From Bradyrhizobium sp. (lineage in GTDB: Bacteria; Pseudomonadota; Alphaproteobacteria; Rhizobiales; Xanthobacteraceae): a stretch of 64,000 nt of DNA. The stretch lies in assembly GCF_030654605.1 (NCBI RefSeq), contig NZ_JAURXB010000258.1:1-64000 (forward strand), in the 5' to 3' direction. Shown in pieces: positions 9,479-17,819 of this stretch. Within the stretch, counting starts at the first letter, position 1. Each line of letters starts with the position of its first letter. Made by a program: the position numbers and the translations under genes. The notes below the pieces were generated by a model, which was not told the origin of the DNA, made no database searches, and saw only the letters and a list, made by a program, of their open reading frames with translations.

Positions 9479-9679
9479 ATGAATACGAGTTTAAATCACG
9501 GGTCCGCCAAGATCTACCAGTTCCCTGCCGGGGGCCGCTCGGCACTCGGGGGACGTCGTTATGAAAATGCCGACGCCGTCACCGACCTTGCTTCGTCGCG
9601 CGCCAGCGAGGTTGCCGTCGGCGGCGCCTGGTACCATGACGCAGCGATCCAGGACACCAAGCCGGTGCGTGAGCGCTGA
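9479..9679 (+). CDS. DUF2735 family small protein
   Basis: 66 residues with the family's typical opening NHGSAKIYQFPAGGR followed by ALGGRR, and a polar C-terminus. Start ATG 9479 follows GGAGAGACTGAG, a good ribosome site. The family is of unknown function and, from memory, is found beside glutamine synthetase genes in rhizobia, so a link to nitrogen metabolism is plausible but unproven. A strong terminator follows at 9743. Confidence 0.85.
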   Translation: MNTSLNHGSAKIYQFPAGGRSALGGRRYENADAVTDLASSRASEVAVGGAWYHDAAIQDTKPVRER

Positions 9680-9742
9680 TGCCCGGTGCAGACACGATGC
9701 TGACGTACCGGCGATGGCTGGTGCGATCCAAGGAGCGGAACA

Positions 9743-9774
9743 AGGGTCGAAACGAAAACGTTTCGGCCCTTTTT
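9743..9774 (+). terminator. Rho-independent terminator
   Basis: Stem agggtcgaaacg (9743-9754) / cgtttcggccct (9759-9770) with an aaaa loop and one G-U pair, followed by tttt. It ends the DUF2735 transcript just before the convergent gene ending at 9774. Confidence 0.85.
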
Positions 9775-10082
9775 CAATTGGTCTCGCACGCCGTCACCGG
9801 CCGTTTGCCGTGCTTGAGCCTGGTCCCGGCCTTGTTGATCGTCAATGTCACGCCACGGCCGGAATAGCGCGAGCCCGACAGCCACAGGCGCTTGTCCAGC
9901 GTCACTGCCTTGCCGTCGATCTGCATATGCGCGCGCTTGTCGTACTGGAAAAATCCAACGATGAACTGGGAGCCGTCGCCGCAGCTATAGTTCCGCCAGG
10001 TCGTCTGTGCGAACGTGGGCGATGCGCCGGCCCCGACAACCCACAGTGCCGCACCGATAACAATGCTCTTGCGTCGATTCAT
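9774..10082 (-). CDS. MliC-like lysozyme-inhibitor domain protein, secreted
   Basis: 102 residues: signal peptide about 1-26 (cleavage after TFAQ), then one MliC-type domain with the conserved pattern Y-x-C34-x-DG, a central SGSRYSGRG motif and a closing Cys in VTACETN. The two cysteines probably form a disulphide. MliC proteins inhibit c-type lysozyme and protect the wall from host enzymes. There is no lipobox Cys, so it is periplasmic rather than a lipoprotein. Start placed at ATG 10082, where the twin-Arg, hydrophobic signal begins. Confidence 0.78.
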   Translation of the reverse strand: MNRRKSIVIGAALWVVGAGASPTFAQTTWRNYSCGDGSQFIVGFFQYDKRAHMQIDGKAVTLDKRLWLSGSRYSGRGVTLTINKAGTRLKHGKRPVTACETN

Positions 10083-10183
10083 CCTGCCCCCCGTAAGCCC
10101 CAAGTATAGACCGGACCCATTCCGTCAGGCGATACGCCTGTTCCGCCTTTTCCCCGACGCACCGGATGGCCTAAGCTGAACTG

Positions 10184-10933
10184 ATGTCAGATTCCCCCGC
10201 CCGTCACCTCAACCTCGCCGGCGCCAGCAATTTCCGCGACCTCGGCGGCTATACCGCCCGCGACGGCCGCGCCGTCCGCTGGCGGCAGATTTTCCGCTCC
10301 AACCATCTCGGCCACCTCACCGAAGCCGATATCGAGGTGCTGCGCGGCCTCGGCGTCAGGCGCGCCTTCGATTTCCGCGGCACCGAGGAGCGCGCTGCCG
10401 CGATCTGCGGGGTTGAGGAGATCGCTGTCCATTCGCTGCCGGTCGAGCCGACCGTCGTCGCAGCACTGCGCGCGCGGCTCGCTACCGGCGTGCCGTTGTC
10501 AACGACCGACGCCCTGGAGGTGATGCGCGATTCCTATCGCAACTATGTGCGTCAGAACACACCGGCCTTTCGCGCGCTGTTCACCCATCTGGTCGGGGAC
10601 CACGCGCCGCTGGTGATTCACTGCACCGCCGGCAAGGATCGCACCGGGTTCGCCTGCGCGCTGATCCTGCATGCGCTTGATGTGCCTGACGACCTGATAT
10701 CGGAGGATTACCTGCTCACCAACCGCTTCTACCGGCGCGACCCCTCCGCCAGCAGCAACGACCTCCCCGAGGAGGTCAAGCAGGTGCTGGCCTCGGTGGA
10801 AGCTTCCTTCCTTGCCGCCGCCTTCGAGGCGATCGGCGCCGACTACGGCACGCTCGAAAATTATTTCAGCGAGGGATTGCGCCTCGGCGCGGCGGAGCGC
10901 GCTGAACTCAAGGCGCGCTACCTCGAATCATGA
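10184..10933 (+). CDS. Tyrosine/serine protein phosphatase (Y_phosphatase3 family)
   Basis: 249 residues with the dual-specificity phosphatase loop HC147TAGKDR153TG (CX5R) and the N-terminal family signature NFRDLGGY at residues 16-23. A conserved DFRGTEER segment follows at about 67-74. It should remove phosphate from phosphotyrosine or phosphoserine proteins, or from phosphoinositide-like substrates. No signal peptide. Stands alone between convergent neighbours. Confidence 0.9.
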   Translation: MSDSPARHLNLAGASNFRDLGGYTARDGRAVRWRQIFRSNHLGHLTEADIEVLRGLGVRRAFDFRGTEERAAAICGVEEIAVHSLPVEPTVVAALRARLATGVPLSTTDALEVMRDSYRNYVRQNTPAFRALFTHLVGDHAPLVIHCTAGKDRTGFACALILHALDVPDDLISEDYLLTNRFYRRDPSASSNDLPEEVKQVLASVEASFLAAAFEAIGADYGTLENYFSEGLRLGAAERAELKARYLES

Positions 10934-10984
10934 CGCGCGATATGGCCGTCGAATGCCGGTCCGGCATCTTCACGGGCTTTTCAG

Positions 10985-11188
10985 CTAGGCGGCGGCTTCC
11001 ATTTCCGCTTCGGCGTCGAGGTCGGCGATAACGTCCTCGAAGGCCGAGATAGCTTGCTGAACCGCTGCGATCTGCATCAACTCCCAGCTGTTGATCGGGC
11101 CGTTGCGATTTTGCAGCGCGACAATCAGATCCCGCCGTTGCTCCTTAAGCTGAACAAGCGGTAAACCGTGGTCGGGTAGATTTCCCAT
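10985..11188 (-). CDS. Small conserved-looking hypothetical protein
   Basis: A 67-residue acidic, helical protein (…QRRDLIVALQNRNGP…, ending in a run of Asp, Glu and Ala). Start ATG 11188 is preceded by an AGGGGCC stretch. Predicted helices at about 15-30 and 36-62 suggest a coiled or helical hairpin. No family is recognised and no function is proposed. The composition is not that of a shadow frame: regular helices and few Arg or Pro. Confidence 0.6.
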   Translation of the reverse strand: MGNLPDHGLPLVQLKEQRRDLIVALQNRNGPINSWELMQIAAVQQAISAFEDVIADLDAEAEMEAAA

Positions 11189-11416
11189 CGTGAAGGCCCC
11201 TGCCCAGTGATTGGACCAGCGAAAGCTAGCGCGATATTTCTGCGGTCCGCTTACAGAACTCCGACAAATTTTACCGATCGGCCACCGTAACACTACGGGG
11301 CAAGACCGTGGCACGCAGACTGCGCCTGGGCGCCAGCTCGAAATCACGAGAGTACTGTCAAGCGAGTTCGCCCGAATATAGTGTGAATCCAGCCTGCCCC
11401 TCACCGGAGACCCTCC

Positions 11417-12097
11417 ATGGACGGAAAAGTCGTTATCGTGACCGGCGCCTCGGGTGCGCTCGGCAGCGTGGTTGCGGAAGCAGCCCTTGCGCGTGGCGCG
11501 CGGGTGGCGGGCCTCGACCACGCGGCATCGCAGCTTTCGGCGACGGCCAACCGGATCGAACTCGGCGGCGTCGATCTGTCCGATGCCACCGAGACCGGCA
11601 AGGCTATCGACGCCGTCGTGGCGCATTTCGGCAAGCTCGATGCGCTGATCAATATCGCCGGCGGATTTGCGTTCGAGGCGGTCGCCGAGGGCGATCCCCG
11701 GACCTGGCAACACATGTATGCGCTCAACGTACTTACCGCGCTGAATGCGTCGCGCGCCGCGATCCCGCATTTGGTTGCCTCGGCTTCGGCGCGGATCGTC
11801 AATATCGGCGCGATCGGCGCGCTGCAGGCCGGCGCCGGCATGGGCGCCTATGCCGCGTCCAAGGCCGGCGTGCATCGCCTCACCGAGGCGCTCGCCGCCG
11901 AGTGGAAAGGCAAGATCACGGTCAACGCCGTGCTGCCGTCAATCATCGACACATCGGCCAATCGCGCCAGCATGCCGAAAGCGGATTTCACCAAATGGGT
12001 GACGCCGCAGGAACTCGCCGACGTGATCCTGTTTCTCGTCAGCGACGCCGCCAGCGCCGTCACCGGCGCGTTGCTCCCGGTAAGCGGGCGGGTTTAG
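11417..12097 (+). CDS. SDR family oxidoreductase with altered catalytic Ser
   Basis: 226 residues of the short-chain dehydrogenase/reductase fold. The nucleotide-binding TGASGALG motif is at 9-16, NIAGG at 79-83, and the active-site Y145-AAS-K149. The family's catalytic Ser, 13 residues before the Tyr, is Ala132 here (NIGAIGAL). That would weaken a standard dehydrogenase reaction unless a different residue substitutes. Cytoplasmic; substrate unknown. Its stop overlaps the stop of the convergent chimeric pseudogene. Confidence 0.88.
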   Translation: MDGKVVIVTGASGALGSVVAEAALARGARVAGLDHAASQLSATANRIELGGVDLSDATETGKAIDAVVAHFGKLDALINIAGGFAFEAVAEGDPRTWQHMYALNVLTALNASRAAIPHLVASASARIVNIGAIGALQAGAGMGAYAASKAGVHRLTEALAAEWKGKITVNAVLPSIIDTSANRASMPKADFTKWVTPQELADVILFLVSDAASAVTGALLPVSGRV

Positions 12098-12607
12098 CAT
12101 TCCACGACGCTGAGATGGCCCTGCCGGCCATAGTCGAGTAACACTCGATCGCGGGTGATCAGCGTTGCGCCAAGGTCGCGCGCGGTAGCTGCAATAATCC
12201 GGTCGGCCGGATCGCGCGGCGGCTTGCCCGGCAAGAACGACGAAGCGATCAAGACATCCGGCGACATTTCGGCAAGCTGCACGCCCCGCGCTTCGAACAA
12301 CCGCGCGAACCAGCGCTGCGGCGTGATCAAGAGTTGCACCCGCCCGCGCGACAAATGCCGCTCGCCCTGCTGCCTGCCCTTCAGCGCGAGCGTGATCGTG
12401 TCGGTCTTGAACAGCGGCTGGAAATTCGGATCGTCGTAGTGGCGCATCGCCGAGATTTCGACCGTCACCTCGCCGCCGGATTCCTGATAGGTGCCGACGA
12501 ATGAAGGCTGAATTGCCGCCCAGCATCTTGCCGTCAAAGCAATAGAGCACGCCGCGGCGCGCGCCGTGCACGGTCTTCATCTCGACCTTGTAGAGTCCCT
12601 GCAGCAT
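12094..12607 (-). pseudogene. Frameshifted GrlR-like gene fused to VapC-like toxin tail
   Basis: Reading leftward from ATG 12607, the first 35 residues match one GrlR-like module (MLQGLYKVEMKTVHG, KMLGGNSAF). Near 12500 the frame slips by one base. The other frame continues the module (GTYQESGGEVTVEI, MRHYDDPNFQPLF). From about 12357 the same frame turns into the C-terminal part of a PIN-domain toxin: ITPQRWFARL, LPGKPPRDPADRIIAATAR, GATLITRDRVLLDYG. In VapC proteins this DPADRxIxATA block holds acidic metal-binding residues, but the N-terminal acidic residues are gone. The gene therefore joins two unrelated broken genes and is very unlikely to encode an active toxin. No antitoxin is adjacent. 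Confidence 0.8.
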
Positions 12608-12791
12608 AGCCGCTCCGGCCTCGGCGAAACGCAGCGCAACCCGCGCCTCCCCTGGATTCGCGGGCCAGCCATCCGACGTTGACTGCCTTGTCCCGGCGCC
12701 ATGCTAGCCGCTCCCCGGCCCTTTGATCAAATCCCCGGAACGCAATTCAGGCTAAACTGGCGCCATTGAGTCGCGCGGGCGACACCGCAAG

Positions 12792-12831
12792 CCCACGCTG
12801 GAGTCCCCTTGCCCACACTGGAGTCCCCTTG
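12792..12831 (+). repeat. 20-bp tandem duplication carrying a ribosome site and TTG
   Basis: Two adjoining 20-bp copies (cccacgctggagtccccttg, then cccacactggagtccccttg) differ at one base. Each carries GGAG plus TTG, but only the second TTG (12829) is in frame with the DUF2161 gene. Confidence 0.9.
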
Positions 12832-13515
12832 GAAACCGCGCTCTATCTGCCCGTCAAACGCTTCCTCGAGAACCTCGGCTTCACGGTGAAAGGCGAGATC
12901 GCCGGCTGCGACCTGGTGGCGCTGAACGGCGACGAACCGCCGATCGTGGTGATCGGCGAATTGAAACTTACCTTCAATCTCGAGCTGGTCCTGCAGGCGG
13001 TCGACCGCGCCGCCGCCGCCGACGAGGTCTGGCTTGCGGCCCGGATGTCGGCGCGCGGCAAGGGCCGCGAGAGCGACGCGCGTTACCGCAATCTGTGCCG
13101 CCGGCTCGGCTTCGGCATGCTCGCGGTCACCGCTACCGGCGACGTCGAGGTCCTGGTCAAGCCGCCCGAGACCAGCCCGCGCCGCAATCCGAAGAAGCGC
13201 TCCCGGCTTGTCGCCGAGCACCGCCGACGCAAGGGCGATCCGGCGCTCGGCGGCAGTACGCGCTCACCGATCATGACAGCCTATCGCCAGCAGGCGCTGG
13301 CCTGCGCCTCGGCGCTGTCGAAGGGGCCGCGGCGGGTGCGCGACCTCAAGCCTGACATCCCGGATGCGCCGAAAATCCTGCTGAACAACGTCTATGGCTG
13401 GTTCGATCGCGCCGAGCGCGGCATCTATGTGCTGACCGATGCCGGCCACGCTGCGCTGAAACGCTGGCCGCAGCAGCCGGTGGATTTTTCCGGCGCGGCC
13501 GATTCAGTCCCGTAA
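12829..13515 (+). CDS. DUF2161 family protein with PD-(D/E)XK nuclease-like core
   Basis: 228 residues from TTG 12829, chosen because GGAG lies just upstream and the family begins at ETALYLPVKRFLENLGF. The N-terminal half has a nuclease-like arrangement D28 … E44-x-K46 (GCDLVAL, then IGELKL), as in PD-(D/E)XK enzymes. A basic linker follows at about 125-150. The C-terminal half (LSKGPRRVRDLKPD, NNVYGWFDR, GIYVLTDAG) resembles a winged-helix domain. The family is often labelled a phosphodiesterase; true activity is not known to me. It stands alone. Confidence 0.78.
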   Translation: METALYLPVKRFLENLGFTVKGEIAGCDLVALNGDEPPIVVIGELKLTFNLELVLQAVDRAAAADEVWLAARMSARGKGRESDARYRNLCRRLGFGMLAVTATGDVEVLVKPPETSPRRNPKKRSRLVAEHRRRKGDPALGGSTRSPIMTAYRQQALACASALSKGPRRVRDLKPDIPDAPKILLNNVYGWFDRAERGIYVLTDAGHAALKRWPQQPVDFSGAADSVP

Positions 13516-13658
13516 CGGCGGGAGGCAACCGATGATCGTGGTTACCTGCAGGCCAGGCTGGAGAAATTGTAAACGCATGGCTGGTTTGCCATGCCAATTT
13601 CATATTGCAATGCAACATAAGGGCACCTAGGTATCTGGCACCGATATGCGAGGCCCCC

Positions 13659-13964
13659 ATGAGTGAAGACTGGAACACCAAATACGGCACGAGGCGCGTG
13701 CGGCGCGACCCGCCGACGCTGGAAGAGGCGATTTTCGCCGCTGTCGGCATCACCGACGATCTGGACGCGCAGGCGGAGATCGCGGCATCGCTGATGGGGC
13801 TGCCGATCGAAGCCGTTCAGGCCGAGGTGAAGAAGGCGGCGCGTCCGGTGCTGGGACGTTCGATCACTCGCGTCATCGCCGGCGAACAGGGTGCGCAGCG
13901 CTCGATCGTGGTGGAGCGCCGCGTCGTCCGGAAATTCGGCAACGACAAGCGCACCGGCACCTGA
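13659..13964 (+). CDS. Conserved hypothetical protein
   Basis: 101 residues starting MSEDWNTKYGTRRVRRDPPT, mixed charge, no signal or membrane segment. The central part (LEEAIFAAVGITDDLDAQAEIAASLMGL) is predicted helical. Start ATG 13659 is preferred over an in-frame upstream ATG because its sequence is coherent and the upstream extension is Cys/Arg-rich. A strong terminator follows 30 bp after the stop. Function unknown. Confidence 0.75.
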   Translation: MSEDWNTKYGTRRVRRDPPTLEEAIFAAVGITDDLDAQAEIAASLMGLPIEAVQAEVKKAARPVLGRSITRVIAGEQGAQRSIVVERRVVRKFGNDKRTGT

Positions 13965-13993
13965 CGTTACTCTGAACATCATTACCCAGTATT

Positions 13994-14030
13994 AACCCTT
14001 CGCAGATCGGAGATCGGCGAAGGGTTTTTT
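13994..14030 (+). terminator. Rho-independent terminator
   Basis: Perfect 10-bp stem aacccttcgc (13994-14003) / gcgaagggtt (14017-14026) with a 13-nt loop and a following T run. It closes the gene ending at 13964. Confidence 0.88.
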
Positions 14031-14045
14031 GCGCTCGATGGTCGA

Positions 14046-14669
14046 TCAGGCCGCCCGGCCCCAGCCATACACCCGCAGCAGCATCTTCCAGTAGGCGCGG
14101 TTGACGCTGGCCATGGCGCGTGCGGCGTCGACCGGCGTCGCCATTGCGGCCCTCGCGGATTGCGGCTGCGCTTGCGGCTTTAGGTCGATCGTCCCGGTGG
14201 ATTCGCCGTGGCGGAACGTCAGATTCGCGCCGAACTTGTGGGCCAGCGCCCGCATCGCCTGATTCTGCGCGCCCGTGGTGATCCGCAAGGCGCGGTAGCC
14301 CTGCGATCGCGCCTCCGCGATCAGCTTCTTGAACAGGATGCTGCCGACGCCCTGCCGGCGCACCCGCGCTTCAACGCTGAAGGCGATCTCGGGCAGCGAA
14401 TCCGGCGATTGATCCGGCGGATGCAGTTCCGCCGCGCCCCGCACCACGCCATCCTCGATGTAGGCGATGATGACGGTACCGTCTTCGGCGCATTTGGCGG
14501 CATAGCGCTCGATGAAGCTGTCATCCATGAAGCCGTGGAAACGGTCATGGCGGCTTGTCGGATCAAGCCGCAGCAGGTGGTCGCGCAGCAGCGGCAGTTC
14601 TTCCTGCTGACGCAACGTCCGGACGCTGCCCCTGGCAGGGGTCGAACGCGTAATGTCTTCGTGTCTCAC
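14046..14669 (-). CDS. GNAT family N-acetyltransferase
   Basis: 207 residues with the acetyl-CoA-binding signature VRRQGVGSILFKKLI (R-x-x-G-x-G) and the usual preceding strand EIAFSVEARV. A Gln/Ala-rich segment of about 45 residues follows the fold. GTG start 14669 has a GAGGAG ribosome site 7 bases upstream; that spacer also contains a two-codon ATG-AAG-TGA frame overlapping the start. Substrate unknown. Confidence 0.88.
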   Translation of the reverse strand: MRHEDITRSTPARGSVRTLRQQEELPLLRDHLLRLDPTSRHDRFHGFMDDSFIERYAAKCAEDGTVIIAYIEDGVVRGAAELHPPDQSPDSLPEIAFSVEARVRRQGVGSILFKKLIAEARSQGYRALRITTGAQNQAMRALAHKFGANLTFRHGESTGTIDLKPQAQPQSARAAMATPVDAARAMASVNRAYWKMLLRVYGWGRAA

Positions 14670-14846
14670 TTCATAACTCCTCTTGGATAGCCCTCGAGGA
14701 GGCGTCGAATCCCTAGACCCTCAATATTGTGCATCGCAGCATGGAATTCAAGCCTGCTATCAGCCTGAAATATCGGCAGAATGTCGCGAATGGGGCGTTA
14801 ACAAACGTGGTAATTCGTTAACGAATGAACTGCTGTTCAATAGGTT

Positions 14847-15245
14847 TCATAGAACCAGCTGCGTCTGAGTCACCACCGCGACCAGCTTGCCGTCCTCGGT
14901 TTCCAGCCGGGTCTGCCAGACCTGGGTGCGGCGGCCCCGATGGACCGGCGTCGCGGTCGCAACGACAACCATTCCTTCTTTGGCGCCGCCGATGAAATTG
15001 GTCTTGCTCTCGATCGTGGTGGTGCCTTTGGCATCCTCGGGCAGGTTGAGCACGGTCGCCGCCGCCCCGACCGAATCCGCCAACGCCATCACCGCGCCGC
15101 CGTGAATGGTGTGACGCAGCGTGCACAGATCGGGACGCACCAGCATCCGCGCCACCACGCGGTCTTTTTCGGCTTCGGTGAAGACCACGCCCTTCAATTC
15201 CGCGAACGGCATCTTCATCGAGTTCAGTTTTTCAAGCGGCGTCAT
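14847..15245 (-). CDS. PaaI-type hotdog-fold thioesterase
   Basis: 132 residues with the hotdog signature HTIHGGAVMALADSVGAAA, in which HGG and the following Asp form the acyl-CoA thioesterase active site. Start ATG 15245 follows GGGAGCACCC. Likely hydrolyses an acyl- or aryl-CoA in the cytosol. Divergent from the substrate-binding protein at 15366. Confidence 0.88.
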   Translation of the reverse strand: MTPLEKLNSMKMPFAELKGVVFTEAEKDRVVARMLVRPDLCTLRHTIHGGAVMALADSVGAAATVLNLPEDAKGTTTIESKTNFIGGAKEGMVVVATATPVHRGRRTQVWQTRLETEDGKLVAVVTQTQLVL

Positions 15246-15365
15246 GGGTGCTCCCGATTTTTCTTCAAGCATTGCCTGCGAGCATGGATGAGCCAGGTAA
15301 GTCAGGCAATGACCTCCAAGGTAATGGCCGTGACAACGCGCCGGCAATTCGGCATATCGCCCTCC

Positions 15366-16160
15366 ATGCAACAGTTCCCTCCCCGCCGGATCGTCTGCCT
15401 CACCGAAGAGACCGTCGAGACGCTGTATCTGCTCGGCGAACAGGACCGCATCGTCGGCGTCTCCGGCTACGCCGTGCGGCCGCCGCGGGTCCGGCGCGAG
15501 AAGCCGCGGGTGTCGGCCTTCATCTCGGCGGACATTCCCAAAATCCTCGCGCTCGAGCCCGACCTCGTATTGGCTTTCTCGGATTTGCAGGCCGACATCG
15601 TCGCCGACCTGGTCCGCGCCGGCGTCGCCATCCACGTCTTCAACCAGCGCGACATCGCCGGCATCCTCGCGATGATCCGCACCCTCGGCGCGCTGGTGGG
15701 TGCGGCCGGGCGCGCCGATCAACTCGCCGCAGGCTACGAGCAACGTCTCGCCGCGATCGCAGCCACTCCCCGGCCCGGGAAAAAACCAAACGTCTATTTC
15801 GAGGAATGGGACGATCCGCTGATCAGCGGCATCGGCTGGGTCTCTGAACTGATCGAGATCGCGGGCGGCGAAGACGCGCTGCCGAAATTGCGGTTTCAAC
15901 AGGCGGCGAAGGATCGCATCATCCTGCCGGACGTCGTGCGCGCGGCGGCGCCGGACGTCATCCTGGCGTCGTGGTGCGGAAAGAAGGTCGTTATCGACAG
16001 GATCAGGCAGCGGCCGGGCTGGAGCGAAATTCCGGCCGTGCGTAACGACCGCATCGTCGAAATAAAATCGCCGCTGATCTTGCAGCCGGGACCGGCGGCG
16101 CTGACCGATGGACTTGATGCGATCGTCAAGGCGCTGTGGCCGGCGCTGCCAGGCTCGTGA
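15366..16160 (+). CDS. BtuF-like cobalamin/iron-siderophore-type binding protein
   Basis: 264 residues of the TroA/BtuF binding-protein fold with one long connecting helix: RIVCLTEETVETLYLLGEQD, then EPDLVLAFSDLQ, and late DVILASWCGK. Start ATG 15366 is chosen; in-frame ATGs at 15309 and 15327 exist, but none gives a convincing signal peptide. No TonB receptor, permease or ATPase gene is adjacent, so it is an orphan solute-binding protein. It could be a cytoplasmic corrinoid-handling relative. Confidence 0.8.
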   Translation: MQQFPPRRIVCLTEETVETLYLLGEQDRIVGVSGYAVRPPRVRREKPRVSAFISADIPKILALEPDLVLAFSDLQADIVADLVRAGVAIHVFNQRDIAGILAMIRTLGALVGAAGRADQLAAGYEQRLAAIAATPRPGKKPNVYFEEWDDPLISGIGWVSELIEIAGGEDALPKLRFQQAAKDRIILPDVVRAAAPDVILASWCGKKVVIDRIRQRPGWSEIPAVRNDRIVEIKSPLILQPGPAALTDGLDAIVKALWPALPGS

Positions 16161-16184
16161 ACACGCCGCTCCGTGGCGGATTGA

Positions 16185-17699
16185 TCACGCGCGCCGGCCA
16201 AACAAGAGGATCGCGCCAATCGGGAGGATGAAGCCAAGCACGGTCGCGATAATCAACAACGGACCCAGATCCGAATACTCCCCACGCTGGACGACGAAAA
16301 CTTCGTTCAGATACTTCGTCTGCAGTTGACCTGCGACGAGCGCCAGATTCATCAACGAGGCCATGAGAGCGAACCAGGTCGCACGATGGCCCGCCGGCGC
16401 GTAGAACGCGATCAGCGTGAGCAGTGGGATCATGCTGAGTTGCGCGAAGGGCGAGGCCGCGGCGGCGTCAATGACCGCGATCGTCCGGGCGCCGAACCCG
16501 AATGTCTCCTCCGTCCAGTGATGAAGACCGTAGAACAGGCTGATATTGGGCAGCGACAGGACTGCTCCGGCGACGGCAAGCCAGAATAGCACCTTGGTCA
16601 CGGAATATTCCGTCAATTGCTTGCTGAACGTCCACATCGCGACAATGGCGATGACGGCCGAGGTTTGGCGAAGGCTTCCATAGAAGGCCTCGTCGAACTT
16701 GAGCACGTCGAGCGTCCACCAGAAATAGCCGTCTCCAACGGATGGCGTGGCGCGGAACGCGAAGATGATGATGCTCGCGAACAGAATGGCGCGCCTGGTC
16801 TTCGCGTCGAGTTCGCGGGTCACGAAGAACAACATCGTGCAAATGACCAGCATCGAGAGCACGAAGACCAGTTCCTGCCCGAATGGCACACCACCGAGCG
16901 CGACAGCAAGGACGATGAGCCCAAAGGCGATGCCGCCGCCGAGGATGCGCCAGTCGAGCGGCCGTCGCTCGCTCGATTCCTGCCGGATCAGCAGAACGCC
17001 CAAAGCCGAGATGCCGGGAATGACGAGGCCGAAGAGGAACACCGTTTCCCGGGCGAAGAACTGGGCGAGCCATCCGGAGAGTCCCGCCACCGCAAGAATT
17101 CCGATACCGAGCGCAAGGCGACCCAGGACCTGCACCATGCCCAATTCGGTTCGGATCTCGTCCTCCGGACGGGCGTTCCCGGCCAGGTCCACGCGGGAGA
17201 CGACCTCGGTGGACATCGCGTCCGCAACGACGTCCTGGATCACGGTACCGACCACGATCAGCATCGCACCGAGGATGTAAAGGCTGTCGGTCCGGGCGAA
17301 CACGATCCATCCGCCGGCCGCGCCGGCCAGCGTGAACAATCCGCAGGCGGTAAAGGCGGCCCCGATCAGGATGTAGGAGCGACGCTGCGAGCCGAAGATC
17401 GGAACGCTGTCGACCAGCTGGCCGAACACCATTTTCACCGTCCACGGCAGACTGAGCCAGACTCCTATTCCGGCAAGCTCGGCCGGGGTGAGAACCAGAC
17501 GCTCCTTGATCCACATGTCGCGGCTCACGTCGATGATGCCGAGGGCGCCGTAGGCAAAATAGACCATCAGCAGCGGCAGGTAGGTGCGGCGGAAGCCGAG
17601 CACGGGTCGCATGAGGCTGGGCATCCGTGCCGTAGCAGCCTCGACGATGGTTGCCAGCAGCGTCCCGCGTGCCTTTGGCCCTTCCGTGAGTTGGCTCAT
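16185..17699 (-). CDS. BT1/FBT-family membrane transporter
   Basis: 504 residues with about twelve membrane helices. The segment VIQDVVADAMSTEVVSR is characteristic of the BT1 (folate-biopterin transporter) branch of the major facilitator superfamily. The N-terminal half includes WIKERLVLTPAELAGIG and the KMVFGQLVDSVPIFGSQRR loop between helices 2 and 3. Start set at ATG 17699 (MSQLTEGPKARG), giving a cytoplasmic N-terminus. Substrate unproven in bacteria. Divergent from the permease at 17820. Confidence 0.85.
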   Translation of the reverse strand: MSQLTEGPKARGTLLATIVEAATARMPSLMRPVLGFRRTYLPLLMVYFAYGALGIIDVSRDMWIKERLVLTPAELAGIGVWLSLPWTVKMVFGQLVDSVPIFGSQRRSYILIGAAFTACGLFTLAGAAGGWIVFARTDSLYILGAMLIVVGTVIQDVVADAMSTEVVSRVDLAGNARPEDEIRTELGMVQVLGRLALGIGILAVAGLSGWLAQFFARETVFLFGLVIPGISALGVLLIRQESSERRPLDWRILGGGIAFGLIVLAVALGGVPFGQELVFVLSMLVICTMLFFVTRELDAKTRRAILFASIIIFAFRATPSVGDGYFWWTLDVLKFDEAFYGSLRQTSAVIAIVAMWTFSKQLTEYSVTKVLFWLAVAGAVLSLPNISLFYGLHHWTEETFGFGARTIAVIDAAAASPFAQLSMIPLLTLIAFYAPAGHRATWFALMASLMNLALVAGQLQTKYLNEVFVVQRGEYSDLGPLLIIATVLGFILPIGAILLFGRRA

Positions 17700-17819
17700 G
17701 AGGATGAGTTCCCTGACGCGAATCAAATACGCTCGCGCTTGAGAATGTAGTGGAAAGACGAGCGTCGCAGCTGCCATCTTCCATCAGCTGCCCGGCTGGA
17801 CCGACCGAGGAGAACGTAG

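Noticed and set aside
12094..12357. Active VapC toxin gene
   Set aside because: Only the C-terminal part of the PIN domain is present, fused to a frameshifted gene and without an antitoxin partner.
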